Shown here: positions 1-9,702 of the stretch, piece by piece
Layout: each line of letters begins with the position of its first letter
How positions within the stretch are numbered: the first letter of the stretch is position 1
Source: Chryseobacterium sp.
GTDB lineage: Bacteria; Bacteroidota; Bacteroidia; Flavobacteriales; Weeksellaceae
Direction: 5' to 3'
DNA length: 64,000 bases
Assembly: GCF_008831505.1 (NCBI RefSeq)
Contig: NZ_CP044507.1
Span: 372,001-436,000 of the forward strand
Made by a program: the position numbers and the translations under genes
Notes under the pieces: model-generated
What the model saw: only the letters and a program-made list of their open reading frames with translations
The model's database searches: none
Told to the model about the DNA's origin: nothing

Positions 1-1
1 A

Positions 2-850
2 CTCCTGGCTAACGGGCATGTACTTATAGAGGGAGTACCGGGAGTAGCTAAGACCATCACCGCGAAGCTGCTGGCAAAAACAATTGACGTAGGTTTCAGC
101 CGTATCCAGTTTACGCCGGATCTTATGCCGTCTGATATTTTAGGCGCATCTGTGTTCAATGCGAAGACTACGGAATTTGAATTCAGAGCGGGTCCGGTAT
201 TCTCAAACTTCATCCTTATTGACGAGATTAACAGATCTCCGGCCAAAACTCAGTCGGCACTCTTTGAGGTAATGGAAGAGAGACAGATTACAATGGACGG
301 GACGCGTTATGAGATGGAACAGCCTTTTCTGGTAATCGCCACTCAGAATCCGATCGAGCATGAAGGTACTTACCGCCTGCCTGAAGCGCAGCTGGACCGT
401 TTCCTTTTCAAAGTAAATGTGGGCTATCCGGATTTGCAGCAGGAAATTTCCATCATTACAAATGAACATTCCAACAGGCTGGCCGATAAAACAGATGCCG
501 TGCAACCGGTAGTGAGTGCATCCGAATTAAAAGAATTTCAGGGACTTGTACGTAATATTGTTGTGGAAACGCACCTGCTGGAATATATTGCCGGCATCAT
601 TGTAAATACCCGGGAGAATCCGTTTCTATACCTTGGTGCCTCGCCCAGGGCTGGATTGGCATTGCTCGCGGCCTCAAAATCCTTTGCCGCTATCCGAGGG
701 CGCGATTTCATAACTCCGGAAGATATTAAAGAAGCCAGCTACGCTGTGCTGCGTCACCGCGTGATGGTTACTCCGGAGCGCGAGATGGAAGGCCTCACTT
801 CAGATGAGATTGTAAGGCAGATTCTGGAGAGTATTGAAATCCCAAGATAA
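2..850 (+). CDS. MoxR family AAA+ ATPase (5' end cut by window)
   Basis: AAA+ ATPase of the MoxR family; its first few dozen residues lie before the window. The frame is open from base 2. Walker A GVPGVAKT sits at visible residues 11-18, Walker B ends in LIDEINR near residue 74, sensor 1 is in IATQNP, and GASPRA near the end carries the sensor 2 arginine. MoxR proteins are chaperone-like ATPases that work on partner proteins with von Willebrand-like domains. The next gene, 43 bases on, is a DUF58 protein, the usual partner. The Bat genes that often follow in Bacteroidetes are absent, the next gene being osmC-like. Family call is secure; the substrate is unknown. Confidence 0.95.
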   Translation, partial: LLANGHVLIEGVPGVAKTITAKLLAKTIDVGFSRIQFTPDLMPSDILGASVFNAKTTEFEFRAGPVFSNFILIDEINRSPAKTQSALFEVMEERQITMDGTRYEMEQPFLVIATQNPIEHEGTYRLPEAQLDRFLFKVNVGYPDLQQEISIITNEHSNRLADKTDAVQPVVSASELKEFQGLVRNIVVETHLLEYIAGIIVNTRENPFLYLGASPRAGLALLAASKSFAAIRGRDFITPEDIKEASYAVLRHRVMVTPEREMEGLTSDEIVRQILESIEIPR

Positions 851-893
851 TTTCAGTAAACAGGCATCAATATTTTAAATCCCCTCCGGAACA

Positions 894-2216
894 ATGAAGA
901 ATCTTTATATCAATTCCCGTTTTTACATGGCGCTCCTTGCTGTGGGGTCATTATATGTGTTGGCATTCTTCTTTTCGGTGCTTTTATGGTTTGCCCATAT
1001 CCTGCTGATTTTATGTTTAATCCTACTGGCTGTCGATATTTTCCTGCTCTTTGGTAAAAAGAGTGCGCTCCTGGCACGCCGAACTCTTCCCGAAAAACTT
1101 TCTAATGGAGATCAGAATGAAATCCTTGTGAGTGTTAAAAATAATTATCCCATTCCAATTAGCGTCCGGATCATAGACGAGATTCCTTATCAGTTCCAGA
1201 AGAGGGATTTCCTGCTCAGCAGGCAAATGAAGTCCGGTGAAGATGTGGTCTTTCAATATCCGCTGGTGCCCAAAGCAAGAGGTACCTATCATTTCGGTAA
1301 GTTAAATGTATTTGTAAGATCCCAATTATTATTTATTTCCCGCCGGTTCATATTCCAGGAGGGCGAATCTCTGCCCTGTTATCCTTCTTTCATACATTTG
1401 CGGAAATATGAGCTGATGGCCCTTCAGAACGAATTCATGATGGGTGGCCTTAAAAAGATCCGGAAACTGGGTCATACCATGGAATTTGAGCAAATTAAAG
1501 ATTATGTTTCAGGCGATGACATCCGTACCATTAACTGGAAAGCTACAGCGAAGAGGAATCAGCTTATGGTTAACCAGTTTCAGGATGAAAAGTCCCAGCG
1601 TATCTTTCTTATTATAGACAAGGGGAGGACAATGCAGATGCCCTTCCGCGGTCTCAGTTTACTGGATTATTCCGTTAATGCCGTAATGGCGCTGAGTCAT
1701 ATTATTCTGAAAAAGAGCGACCGCGCGGGGCTTATGACTTTCAGCAAACAAACCGAAAACAAAGTGGCAGCTGATAACAGGTCCGGGCAACTTCGGAAAA
1801 TCTCTGAAGCGCTGTACCGGATCCAGACCGATTTCTTTGAAAGTGATTTCAGCAGGCTTTATCAGGACGTCAGGTTTACCGTGGGACAGAGAAGCCTGAT
1901 CCTTCTTTTCACTAATTTTGAAACCTTGGATGCGGTTACCCGACAAATGAAGTACCTTCGCGGGATTGCCAAAAACCATCTGCTTGTGGTGGTGTTTTTC
2001 CGGAATTCTGAACTCCACGACCTCATTCAGGCTAATCCGGAGAATATGAAAGAGGTCTACGACCAGATTATTGCAGAAAAACTTGAATTCGAGAAGAAGC
2101 TTATCATTCAGGAGCTCAGGAAATATGGTATTCACTCTATATACACACTGCCTGAAAATCTGAATATTGAAGTCATCAATAAATACCTTGAAGTAAAAGC
2201 GAGAGGTCTCCTTTAA
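894..2216 (+). CDS. DUF58 domain protein, MoxR partner
   Basis: A 440-residue membrane-anchored DUF58 protein. Two hydrophobic segments fill residues about 11-53. The DUF58 signature (DYVSGDDIRTINWKATA) spans about residues 203-218, followed by a von Willebrand A-like stretch with an incomplete metal site beginning IIDKGRTM at 240-247. Such proteins are co-expressed with MoxR ATPases and are thought to be their substrates or adaptors at the membrane. It follows the MoxR gene by 43 bases, consistent with one operon. What the pair does in this organism cannot be read from the sequence. Confidence 0.92.
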   Translation: MKNLYINSRFYMALLAVGSLYVLAFFFSVLLWFAHILLILCLILLAVDIFLLFGKKSALLARRTLPEKLSNGDQNEILVSVKNNYPIPISVRIIDEIPYQFQKRDFLLSRQMKSGEDVVFQYPLVPKARGTYHFGKLNVFVRSQLLFISRRFIFQEGESLPCYPSFIHLRKYELMALQNEFMMGGLKKIRKLGHTMEFEQIKDYVSGDDIRTINWKATAKRNQLMVNQFQDEKSQRIFLIIDKGRTMQMPFRGLSLLDYSVNAVMALSHIILKKSDRAGLMTFSKQTENKVAADNRSGQLRKISEALYRIQTDFFESDFSRLYQDVRFTVGQRSLILLFTNFETLDAVTRQMKYLRGIAKNHLLVVVFFRNSELHDLIQANPENMKEVYDQIIAEKLEFEKKLIIQELRKYGIHSIYTLPENLNIEVINKYLEVKARGLL

Positions 2217-2230
2217 CAAAACATAAATTA

Positions 2231-2650
2231 ATGAAAGTAAGTTTAAACCGAATCAACGACGATTATTTATTTGAATGCACAAATGAAGCAGGCAATAAGA
2301 TACTGATGGATAATACATCGCAGCCGAATGCGAAAGGGGTGTCGCCAATGGAAAGCCTGCTTATGGCTGCAGCTTCATGCAGCGGAATAGATATCATAAG
2401 CATCCTGAAAAAGCAGCGGCAGGAAATAACCAGTTTCAACGCTGAGGTAGAAGGCGAGCGTATACAGGTTGATGAAGCCAAACCTTTCAGCCATATAAAA
2501 TTGACTTTTAATATTGAAGGTGCTGTAGATCCCGCAAAAGCCTTAAAGGCCGCCGAACTTTCCTTTCAAAAGTACTGTTCGGTCACTAAAACCCTGGAGC
2601 CTAACGTAACTGTTTCATTTGAGGTTACGGTAAATGGACATATGGCGTAG
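2231..2650 (+). CDS. OsmC family protein
   Basis: A 139-residue OsmC/Ohr-fold protein. The two family cysteines are present: C50 in AAASCSG and C116 in QKYCSVTK, the pair that reduces organic hydroperoxides in this family. It starts 14 bases after the DUF58 gene and could share its transcript. The call of peroxiredoxin-like activity follows from family knowledge; OsmC and YhfA-type subgroups cannot be separated here with certainty. Confidence 0.9.
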   Translation: MKVSLNRINDDYLFECTNEAGNKILMDNTSQPNAKGVSPMESLLMAAASCSGIDIISILKKQRQEITSFNAEVEGERIQVDEAKPFSHIKLTFNIEGAVDPAKALKAAELSFQKYCSVTKTLEPNVTVSFEVTVNGHMA

Positions 2651-2662
2651 GGCAATTATTGA

Positions 2663-5293
2663 TCAGGAAAATTTTCCCTTGGGCGTACGGCCCGGCTGAA
2701 GCAGTTTGGCCACGGTAGCTGTCCAGCCTGTTTGGTGTGAGGCGCCGATTCCCTTTCCGGTATCTCCGTTGAAATATTCATGGAAGAGCAGATAATCCCG
2801 GAAGTGTTCATTATGGTTCAGCAGTTTTTCGCCGCCGTTAAAAGGCCGCTCGCCATTCCCGTCGCGTTTGAAGATGGAGCAGAGTCTGCGGCTCAGGTCC
2901 GTTGTTACAAAATCCAGGTTACGCATTTCACCGCTTTTGGAAGGATATTCAATTTGCAGGCTTTCGCCGTAATAATAATAGAATCTCTGCAGGCTCTCCA
3001 CAATCAGGAAATTTATAGGAAACCAGATGGGTCCCCGCCAGTTACTGTTGCCGCCAAACATTCGGCTGTCGCTTTCTGCCGGTGTATAACGTACCGTAAA
3101 ATCCTGCCCGTCTACTGTAAACCGGAAGGGCTGATCTTCATAAACTTTAGACATGGAGCGGATTCCGTAATCCGAAAGAAATTCCCCTTCATCCACCATC
3201 CTGTTAAGAATTCTTGTAAGCCTGGTCTTGCGCAGGATACTCATGAGGTGTTTCCGCCCCTGACCCTCCACTTCCCAATGTGAGACCAGGTTGGCTAGCT
3301 GAGGTTTGTTTTTAAGGATCCAGTCCATCCTTTCGGTAAAATTGGGCAGTTTCTCCAGGGTTTCATGCTCCACAATTTCAACGGCAAACATTGGAATGAG
3401 TCCAACGATACTTCGCAGCTGCAGCGAAATGGAATCTCCGTCATTAAGCTGTAGTACATCATAAAAAAATCCGTCCTCTTCGTTCCACAGACCTCCTTTG
3501 GCATCTCCAATATTCTCCATGGCTTCTGCGATGTAGAGATAATGCTCAAAAAATTTAATGGCCATATCCTCGTAAACCGGATTATGAAGTGCGAGTTCCA
3601 TGGAAATGCGCATCATATTCAGGGCAAACATAGCCATCCAACTCGTGCCATCGGCCTGCTCCAGATGATCGCCGTTCTTAAAAACCATATTCCTGTCGAA
3701 CGCACCTATATTGTCGAGGCCCAGGAAACCGCCACCAAATACATTGTTGCCGTTTTTGTCCTTGCGGTTTACCCACCACGTAAAATTGAGCAGTAATTTC
3801 TGAAAAACACTTTCCAGAAAAGGTACATCCGGCCGGCCATTAATCTTTTCGTCAATTTTATAGACTCGGAATGTGGACCACGCGTGAACGGGTGGATTGA
3901 CATCACTGAAATCCCATTCATAGGCCGGCAACTGACCGTTGGGATGTATATACCATTCCTTTGTAAGCAGCCGGAGCTGGTCTTTGGCGAATTGGGGGTC
4001 TATTAGCGCAAACGGAACACAGTGAAATGCCAGGTCCCAGGTCGCAAACCAGGGATACTCCCATTTGTCCGGCATGGAAATAATGTCTTTATTCTGCATG
4101 TGTTCCCATTCGCGGTTCCTGACGTGGTTCTTAAAATCGCGGTTTGCATCAAGCTTGGGATCGCCTTTCAGCCATTTGGAAACATTATAATGGTAGAACT
4201 GTTTATTCCATAACAGACCTGCAAAGGCCTGCCGCTGTATATTTTTTTCATCCTCATCCGGAATTTCGCATTGAAGGATATCGTAAAATGCATCGGCTTC
4301 CATCTTACGCTGAAGAATCATTTCATCAAAATCATAAAACGGATTATCGAGCTCTTCCGGACTGAGCCTGAAATCGAAGGTTCGGCTTTCACCGGCTTCC
4401 AACTCCGCCTTCACTAAAAAGCAGGCTTTGGTCCCTGTCCTGTCAGGATTTACTGCATCTGCTCTGTTGTGAACCAGAAAGTCATTGATACCGTCCTTGT
4501 AGTACTTTGCCTCCGCAGCTGTTCCGGAAATTTTATTGAAATTGGTTTCATTGTCGCAAAAGAGGGTAACTGCGGAAGTATCACGTGCGTACAGCTTTTT
4601 AATACTTAAACGGTCGTGCTCAATTTCTAAAATTCCCTCGGCGCCGGCCTTAATTGCGGGCTTATATGTACCGTAACCCCAGGACCAGTTATTGCGGTAC
4701 CATACTGTTGGGAGGATGATAAGCGGCTGTTTTTGCCGGCTTCTGTTTACGGCAGTGAGTCGGATCAGAATGTCATTATGAGCAGATTTTGCATATTCTA
4801 TAAACAGGTCGAAATAAGCATCGTGCTGAAAGATTCCGGTTTCAATCAGTTCAAATTCCGGTTCTTTCTTACTTCTGCGCGAGTTTTCAGAAATGAGCTG
4901 TTCATAGGGGAAGGCATTGACCGGATACTTATAGAGCATTTTCATATAAGAATGCGTGGGCGCATTATCCAGATGGAAATACACTTCCTTTACATCCTCA
5001 CCATGGTTGCCCTGAGGGTTACTTAGGCCAAAAAAGCGCTCTTTGATTAATGAATCCCGGGTATTCCAGAAAGAAAAAGCAAAACAGAGCCTCTGTTTAT
5101 AATCGCAAATTCCTGCAATACCGTCTTCGCTCCACCGGTAAGCACGGCTTACTGCGTCATTGTAATTGGTGTAACCCCAGGCATTGCCGTCTTCACTGTA
5201 ATCTTCGCGAACCGTACCCCATTGTCTGTTACTTAGGTAAGGTCCCCATTTTTTCCATTCCGGGTTTTTCAGTCTCTCCGTTTCAGCATTCAT
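2663..5293 (-). CDS. GH63/MGH1-like glycoside hydrolase
   Basis: An 876-residue protein without signal peptide, resembling the glucosidase family 63 / mannosylglycerate hydrolase (MGH1-like) group with an (alpha/alpha)6 barrel. Aromatic-rich barrel segments such as KWEYPWFATWDLAFHC, GTSWMAMFALNMM and NSNWRGPIWFPINFL are typical of this clan. It probably hydrolyses alpha-glucosides or alpha-mannosides in the cytoplasm. It ends 12 bases from the convergent osmC-like gene. The catalytic acids were not assigned by eye and the substrate is open. Confidence 0.8.
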   Translation of the reverse strand: MNAETERLKNPEWKKWGPYLSNRQWGTVREDYSEDGNAWGYTNYNDAVSRAYRWSEDGIAGICDYKQRLCFAFSFWNTRDSLIKERFFGLSNPQGNHGEDVKEVYFHLDNAPTHSYMKMLYKYPVNAFPYEQLISENSRRSKKEPEFELIETGIFQHDAYFDLFIEYAKSAHNDILIRLTAVNRSRQKQPLIILPTVWYRNNWSWGYGTYKPAIKAGAEGILEIEHDRLSIKKLYARDTSAVTLFCDNETNFNKISGTAAEAKYYKDGINDFLVHNRADAVNPDRTGTKACFLVKAELEAGESRTFDFRLSPEELDNPFYDFDEMILQRKMEADAFYDILQCEIPDEDEKNIQRQAFAGLLWNKQFYHYNVSKWLKGDPKLDANRDFKNHVRNREWEHMQNKDIISMPDKWEYPWFATWDLAFHCVPFALIDPQFAKDQLRLLTKEWYIHPNGQLPAYEWDFSDVNPPVHAWSTFRVYKIDEKINGRPDVPFLESVFQKLLLNFTWWVNRKDKNGNNVFGGGFLGLDNIGAFDRNMVFKNGDHLEQADGTSWMAMFALNMMRISMELALHNPVYEDMAIKFFEHYLYIAEAMENIGDAKGGLWNEEDGFFYDVLQLNDGDSISLQLRSIVGLIPMFAVEIVEHETLEKLPNFTERMDWILKNKPQLANLVSHWEVEGQGRKHLMSILRKTRLTRILNRMVDEGEFLSDYGIRSMSKVYEDQPFRFTVDGQDFTVRYTPAESDSRMFGGNSNWRGPIWFPINFLIVESLQRFYYYYGESLQIEYPSKSGEMRNLDFVTTDLSRRLCSIFKRDGNGERPFNGGEKLLNHNEHFRDYLLFHEYFNGDTGKGIGASHQTGWTATVAKLLQPGRTPKGKFS

Positions 5294-5376
5294 ACTCAGA
5301 AAATCAGATAGGAAACTTTATGAAGCGGCCCTTAGCGAGATACAGAGGGCAGCTCCAAAATTAGTTTGCCGTCAGA

Positions 5377-6024
5377 TTAATTATCAATAAATCTCATCAC
5401 CCTTTTTATGTCAGCGTCGGTAGTAAGTTTGATGTTGTTGGTCTTAATGAATTTCTGAATTTCATCCTTTCGGGCCGGAAATAAGGAGGCAAATGCTTTA
5501 GGATTACTTGGAAGTTCCACCAACTTGTCAGAAATCAAAGTGTAATAGGTGTCGGGTAATTTCAGGAATTTTGCAGGAGTATCGTCCACATATCCACTCG
5601 TAGCCTTCTTATACTTCTGAAATTTAATTTTCGGTTTCCTGTAAGCCTGATAATTTTTTCCCTGAAAAATGTGAAAATAGTAGCTGTCGTTTATCAGGTC
5701 AATTTTTTCATCCGTTAGCATGAAATGGAAACTTCTATATACCTCCTCTTTTGGAACAACCATTATTTTTTCATCCTTGATGAACTCTAAATTGTCATGA
5801 TATACATTATAACGGGCTGAAAGTGTCTCGTTGGTTCCCGTAAGCTTAGCAGGCTGAAAGTTTTTTTCGTAGTACGGTGTGCCTTCTACATCGGCAATAT
5901 TCTGGTTAAATACGGTTTTGAACCACATATCCTCCAACACCTTATTACCGCTAAAATTTAAATCAGTTTGAGCCACAGCAAAAATCGTTGGTAGCAAACA
6001 AATTATCGTTATCAGTTTTTTCAT
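5377..6024 (-). CDS. Secreted protein of unknown function
   Basis: I do not recognise this 215-residue protein. It begins with a clear Sec signal peptide (lysines, then a hydrophobic stretch ending in FAVAQ, residues 1-19), so it is exported, probably to the periplasm. The mature part is rich in lysine and tyrosine, with no cysteine apparent after the signal and no repeat. No type IX sorting tail is present. It lies alone between two minus-strand genes with about 70-80 bases on either side. Confidence 0.8.
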   Translation of the reverse strand: MKKLITIICLLPTIFAVAQTDLNFSGNKVLEDMWFKTVFNQNIADVEGTPYYEKNFQPAKLTGTNETLSARYNVYHDNLEFIKDEKIMVVPKEEVYRSFHFMLTDEKIDLINDSYYFHIFQGKNYQAYRKPKIKFQKYKKATSGYVDDTPAKFLKLPDTYYTLISDKLVELPSNPKAFASLFPARKDEIQKFIKTNNIKLTTDADIKRVMRFIDN

Positions 6025-6091
6025 AGTTTCTATTTTTAATTTTTACCAAAATACAAAATATTAAGCATCTAATTACAAGACTTTTATAAAG

Positions 6092-7246
6092 TTACAGCTC
6101 AGGATGCCTTTTAAATTCTGCGCCCGCATCAAACAGGTATCTGTAGGTTGCTAACTTTCTGGTAACCACCGTATCCAAGGCTTCCGCTATTTTAATCATT
6201 TTAGGGTTAAAGTCGCCAATCCACTGAAGTTCCGTTGTTTCAAAGTCGGTATGTTTCCGCAGGTGCTGTGTGCCTTCCCAGATCATATAGCCGTCTATGC
6301 CGGTCCTCTGCCATTCCGGCACTACTCCAAAAACGATGCCTACCATTTTTTTATTTTTCCTGAACTGTTTGATCCACAGAAATTTCAGTTTCTGCAGAAG
6401 ACCGAATTTTCCGTTGAGGTATTTAAACCATTGATTCATATCCGGAATATTCATCCAGACAGCGATGGGTTTTTCATTTTCATACACGAACCAGGAAATG
6501 TACTCATTGATGACCGGCCTCATGCTCATAAACATCTTGAGGGTTTTTTTATACTCCAACACTTTCCCGTCGCCATGGCTGGCCCAGGCCCTGTTATATA
6601 CCTCAGTGAAATCTGCCGCAAATTTTTGGAGTTTATTTTTTTTTAGGGGTTCGGCGGAGATTGCCGGATTTCGGGCGTGCTTACTGTGCATTACCCGGAA
6701 TACCCGGGAGACTTCGGCATGTACAGGTCTTGTGTAGCAAAGTTGATTATAATACACCTTAAATCCATAATTTTCAAAAAGTCTGCTGTAGTAAGGTGCA
6801 TTATAGTTCATACCATACAGAGGCTCGGTAAATCCCTCAGTAAGCACGCCCCAGAACTTGTCTCTCTCGCCAAAATTAATGGAGCCGTCCATGGCTTTCA
6901 TTCCGCGCTGCAGTAACCACTGTTTACAGTGGTCAAAGATAAAATCAGCAGTTTCCTGACTGTCGGTGCAGTCGAAGAAACCTATGCCGCCTGTAGGCTG
7001 TTCGTTTTTGTATTTCGGATTCACAAAAACAGCTACACGCCCAACCGTTGTATTGCTGCTGTCCTGGAACAGGAAGCGGGCACATTCGCCGCTGCCGAAC
7101 AGTTTATTTTTAGCAGGATCAAAAACTTCTTCCACATCCTTATCCAAAGGCCGGATGTACTGCGAATCATTTTTGTAAAGATGTGCGGGGAAATCCAGAA
7201 ACTCCTTTCTCTCCTTTGCGCCCATTACGGGTACAGCTTTCAGCAT
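6092..7246 (-). CDS. GNAT-like acyltransferase domain protein
   Basis: A 384-residue cytoplasmic protein of a type common in Bacteroidetes and usually annotated as hypothetical or GNAT-fold. Residues about 50-170 contain a stretch like an N-acetyltransferase core (VGRVAVFVNP, GGIGFFDC, YNAPYYSRLFENYGFKVYY), and residues 250-340 resemble a second half (IAVWMNIPDMNQW, WQRTGIDGYMIWEG). The substrate is unknown. It is divergent from folE, with 97 bases between the start codons. Confidence 0.6.
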   Translation of the reverse strand: MLKAVPVMGAKERKEFLDFPAHLYKNDSQYIRPLDKDVEEVFDPAKNKLFGSGECARFLFQDSSNTTVGRVAVFVNPKYKNEQPTGGIGFFDCTDSQETADFIFDHCKQWLLQRGMKAMDGSINFGERDKFWGVLTEGFTEPLYGMNYNAPYYSRLFENYGFKVYYNQLCYTRPVHAEVSRVFRVMHSKHARNPAISAEPLKKNKLQKFAADFTEVYNRAWASHGDGKVLEYKKTLKMFMSMRPVINEYISWFVYENEKPIAVWMNIPDMNQWFKYLNGKFGLLQKLKFLWIKQFRKNKKMVGIVFGVVPEWQRTGIDGYMIWEGTQHLRKHTDFETTELQWIGDFNPKMIKIAEALDTVVTRKLATYRYLFDAGAEFKRHPEL

Positions 7247-7318
7247 AAAATCTTTTTAGATAAAGCGAATGTAATATTTTTTGAACTGATTTTAAAATAG
7301 TAAGAAAATTTAAATCCT

Positions 7319-7326
7319 TAATTTTG
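7319..7326 (+). promoter_or_regulatory. TAnnTTTG -7 box for folE-cysS
   Basis: TAATTTTG matches the Bacteroidetes -7 consensus exactly and ends 17 bases before the folE start codon. No good -33 TTTG is seen at the usual spacing. Confidence 0.6.
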
Positions 7327-7343
7327 CCCCATATAACTGCACT

Positions 7344-8009
7344 ATGAACGATTTTAGTGATAATGATGATGATATTTTCTCGGGACGCGAGCACACACCT
7401 CTGCGGGATAATGCTTTTGAAAAATCTCCGGAAGAAAAGATAGAGATTATCAAACACCATTTTCACCAGATTATGGAAACTTTGGGAATGGATATGACTG
7501 ATGATTCGCTGAAAGATTCCCCGCGCCGGGTGGCAAAAATGTATGTCAACGAAATATTTGGCGGTCTTTTGCCGGAAAACAGACCAGCAATTTCCACGTT
7601 CTCTAATAAGTATAAATACCGCCAGATGCTGGTGGAGAAAGATATTACCGTGTATTCTTTTTGTGAGCACCATTTCTTGCCCATCATCGGTAAAGCGCAC
7701 GTGGCGTATATCTCTAACGGCGAAGTAATTGGCCTTTCAAAAATAAACAGGATAGTGGACTATTATGCCAAGCGTCCGCAGGTGCAGGAGCGTCTGACGA
7801 TGCAGATTGTGTCGGCCCTCAAGGAAGGACTGGGTACAAAGGATGTAGCCTGTATCATTGATGCAAAGCATCTTTGCGTAAACTGCCGCGGTATAAAGGA
7901 CACAGCAAGTTCTACAATAACCGCCGAACTGAGTGGGATTTTCCGTACCAACCCCATTACACGGCAGGAATTCCTTCATTATGTTGGAACACATGCGAAA
8001 TTCGACTAA
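7344..8009 (+). CDS. folE: GTP cyclohydrolase I
   Basis: A 221-residue FolE, which converts GTP to dihydroneopterin triphosphate, the first step of folate synthesis. The zinc ligands are visible: C107 and H110 in SFCEHHF and C178 in HLCVNCRG, an offset of three from the E. coli numbering. The N-terminal 30 residues are acidic and variable. A TAnnTTTG promoter box lies just upstream and cysS follows after 33 bases, suggesting a two-gene transcript. Confidence 0.97.
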   Translation: MNDFSDNDDDIFSGREHTPLRDNAFEKSPEEKIEIIKHHFHQIMETLGMDMTDDSLKDSPRRVAKMYVNEIFGGLLPENRPAISTFSNKYKYRQMLVEKDITVYSFCEHHFLPIIGKAHVAYISNGEVIGLSKINRIVDYYAKRPQVQERLTMQIVSALKEGLGTKDVACIIDAKHLCVNCRGIKDTASSTITAELSGIFRTNPITRQEFLHYVGTHAKFD

Positions 8010-8042
8010 TTAATTATACTGCAAACAGACACCATAAATGTA

Positions 8043-9509
8043 ATGAGAGAACTTAAAGTCTATAATTCAATCAGTGGAACAAAGGAGGTTTTCAAAGCTA
8101 TCCATGAGGGCAATGTGGGTATGTACGTTTGCGGACCTACCGTTTACAGCAATGTTCATCTGGGTAACGTCCGTACATTTATGTCCTTCGATTTTATTTA
8201 CCGTACGCTTATTTATTTTGGGTTTAAGGTACGTTATGTCCGAAACATTACCGATGCTGGTCACTTGACTGATGATGGCGATGTGAACAATGACCGCTTT
8301 GTGAAACAGTCGCGACTGGAAAAACTGGAACCTATGGAAATTGTCCAGAAATATACCGTTGATTTTCATAAAGTCCTGGATACTTTCAATCTATTGCCAC
8401 CTACCATAGAACCAACAGCCACAGGACATATTCTGGAACAGATTGAACTTACACAGGATTTGGTGGCGAAGGGCTTTGCATACGTAAGCAACGGTTCAGT
8501 GTATTTTGATATGCAGGAATATAACAGCCGGGGCTTAAACTACGGTGAACTGTCCAGGCGCAACATTGAGGAACTGTTCGCCAATACACGGGATCTGGAT
8601 GGGCAGAATGAAAAGAAAAACCCGCAGGATTTTGCACTTTGGAAAGCAGCCTCACCCGCTCATATTATGCGGTGGAATTCACCCTGGGGTGCCGGCTTCC
8701 CCGGTTGGCACCTGGAGTGTACTGCAATGTCCACCAAATATCTGGGCGATCAGTTCGATATTCACGGAGGTGGTATGGACCTGAAGTTTCCGCATCATGA
8801 ATGTGAAATTGCACAGGGGAAAGCATGCAATGGTGTTTCTCCGGTAAACTACTGGCTGCACGCCAATATGCTTACCATGAATGCACAAAGAATGAGTAAA
8901 TCCACCGGTAACTATATCCTGCCCATGCAATTGGTAAACGGGGATAATGATTTCTTCGAAAAAGCGTTCCATCCGGCAATAGTGCGTTTCAATTTTATGC
9001 AGGCGCATTACCGCAGTGTGCTGGATATCTCCAATGAAGCCATGATTGCCAGCGAGAAGGGCTACAACCGCCTTATGGAAGCGGTATCCATCATTGATAA
9101 CTTTCATGCAACCGCTGAGGTTTCAACGTTTGACCTTGCACTTTGGAAAGAAAAATGCCAGGAAGCCCTGGCGGACGATTTTAATTCGCCCATACTTATC
9201 GCTCATCTGTTTGAAGCAGTGAACTTTATATTTAAACTTAAAGAAGGTAAAGAAACCTTGACGGCTGCTCATCTGGAGGAATTACGAATCGCTTTGCATG
9301 AATTTGTTTTTGATGTTCTGGGACTTCAGACAGTGGAGGAAGGTGGAAATACAAAACTGGATGATACGCTGCAGGTACTCATTGACCTTAGAACTCAGGC
9401 GAAAAAGGCCCGTAATTTTGAGCTTTCAGACCAGATCCGCGACCGTCTTCTTCAAAAAGGAATTCAGCTTAAAGATGGCCGCGAGGGAACGACCTATTCT
9501 CTTGTTTGA
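8043..9509 (+). CDS. cysS: Cysteinyl-tRNA synthetase
   Basis: A 488-residue class I synthetase that charges tRNA-Cys. The HIGH-type motif is HLGN at 39-42, the KMSKS-type motif is MSKS at 284-287, and the zinc-binding residues that select cysteine are seen as C30 (CGPTVY), C226 (WHLECTAMS) and the histidine cluster PHHECE near 251. The C-terminal helical domain ends with the SDQIRDRL and GTTYSLV elements usual for CysRS. A strong terminator follows at 9537. Confidence 0.98.
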   Translation: MRELKVYNSISGTKEVFKAIHEGNVGMYVCGPTVYSNVHLGNVRTFMSFDFIYRTLIYFGFKVRYVRNITDAGHLTDDGDVNNDRFVKQSRLEKLEPMEIVQKYTVDFHKVLDTFNLLPPTIEPTATGHILEQIELTQDLVAKGFAYVSNGSVYFDMQEYNSRGLNYGELSRRNIEELFANTRDLDGQNEKKNPQDFALWKAASPAHIMRWNSPWGAGFPGWHLECTAMSTKYLGDQFDIHGGGMDLKFPHHECEIAQGKACNGVSPVNYWLHANMLTMNAQRMSKSTGNYILPMQLVNGDNDFFEKAFHPAIVRFNFMQAHYRSVLDISNEAMIASEKGYNRLMEAVSIIDNFHATAEVSTFDLALWKEKCQEALADDFNSPILIAHLFEAVNFIFKLKEGKETLTAAHLEELRIALHEFVFDVLGLQTVEEGGNTKLDDTLQVLIDLRTQAKKARNFELSDQIRDRLLQKGIQLKDGREGTTYSLV

Positions 9510-9536
9510 TTTCTGACCAATCATCCTGTTTGACCA

Positions 9537-9561
9537 AACACCGCCGCCGGCGGTGTTTTTT
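9537..9561 (+). terminator. Rho-independent terminator after cysS
   Basis: A nine-base GC-rich stem (AACACCGCC / GGCGGTGTT) with loop GCC is followed by a T run, 28 bases after the cysS stop codon. Confidence 0.9.
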
Positions 9562-9702
9562 GTTCATATAAAAATTGGTAAGAAGGTGAACTGTATTATT
9601 AAATGCTGCGTAATGTTCATTAAATGAACCAAAAATTTGCGTTTGTGTAATATAAAGTAGTAATTTTAATGTGAATTTATCTTCAATCCAAATAATATTG
9701 CT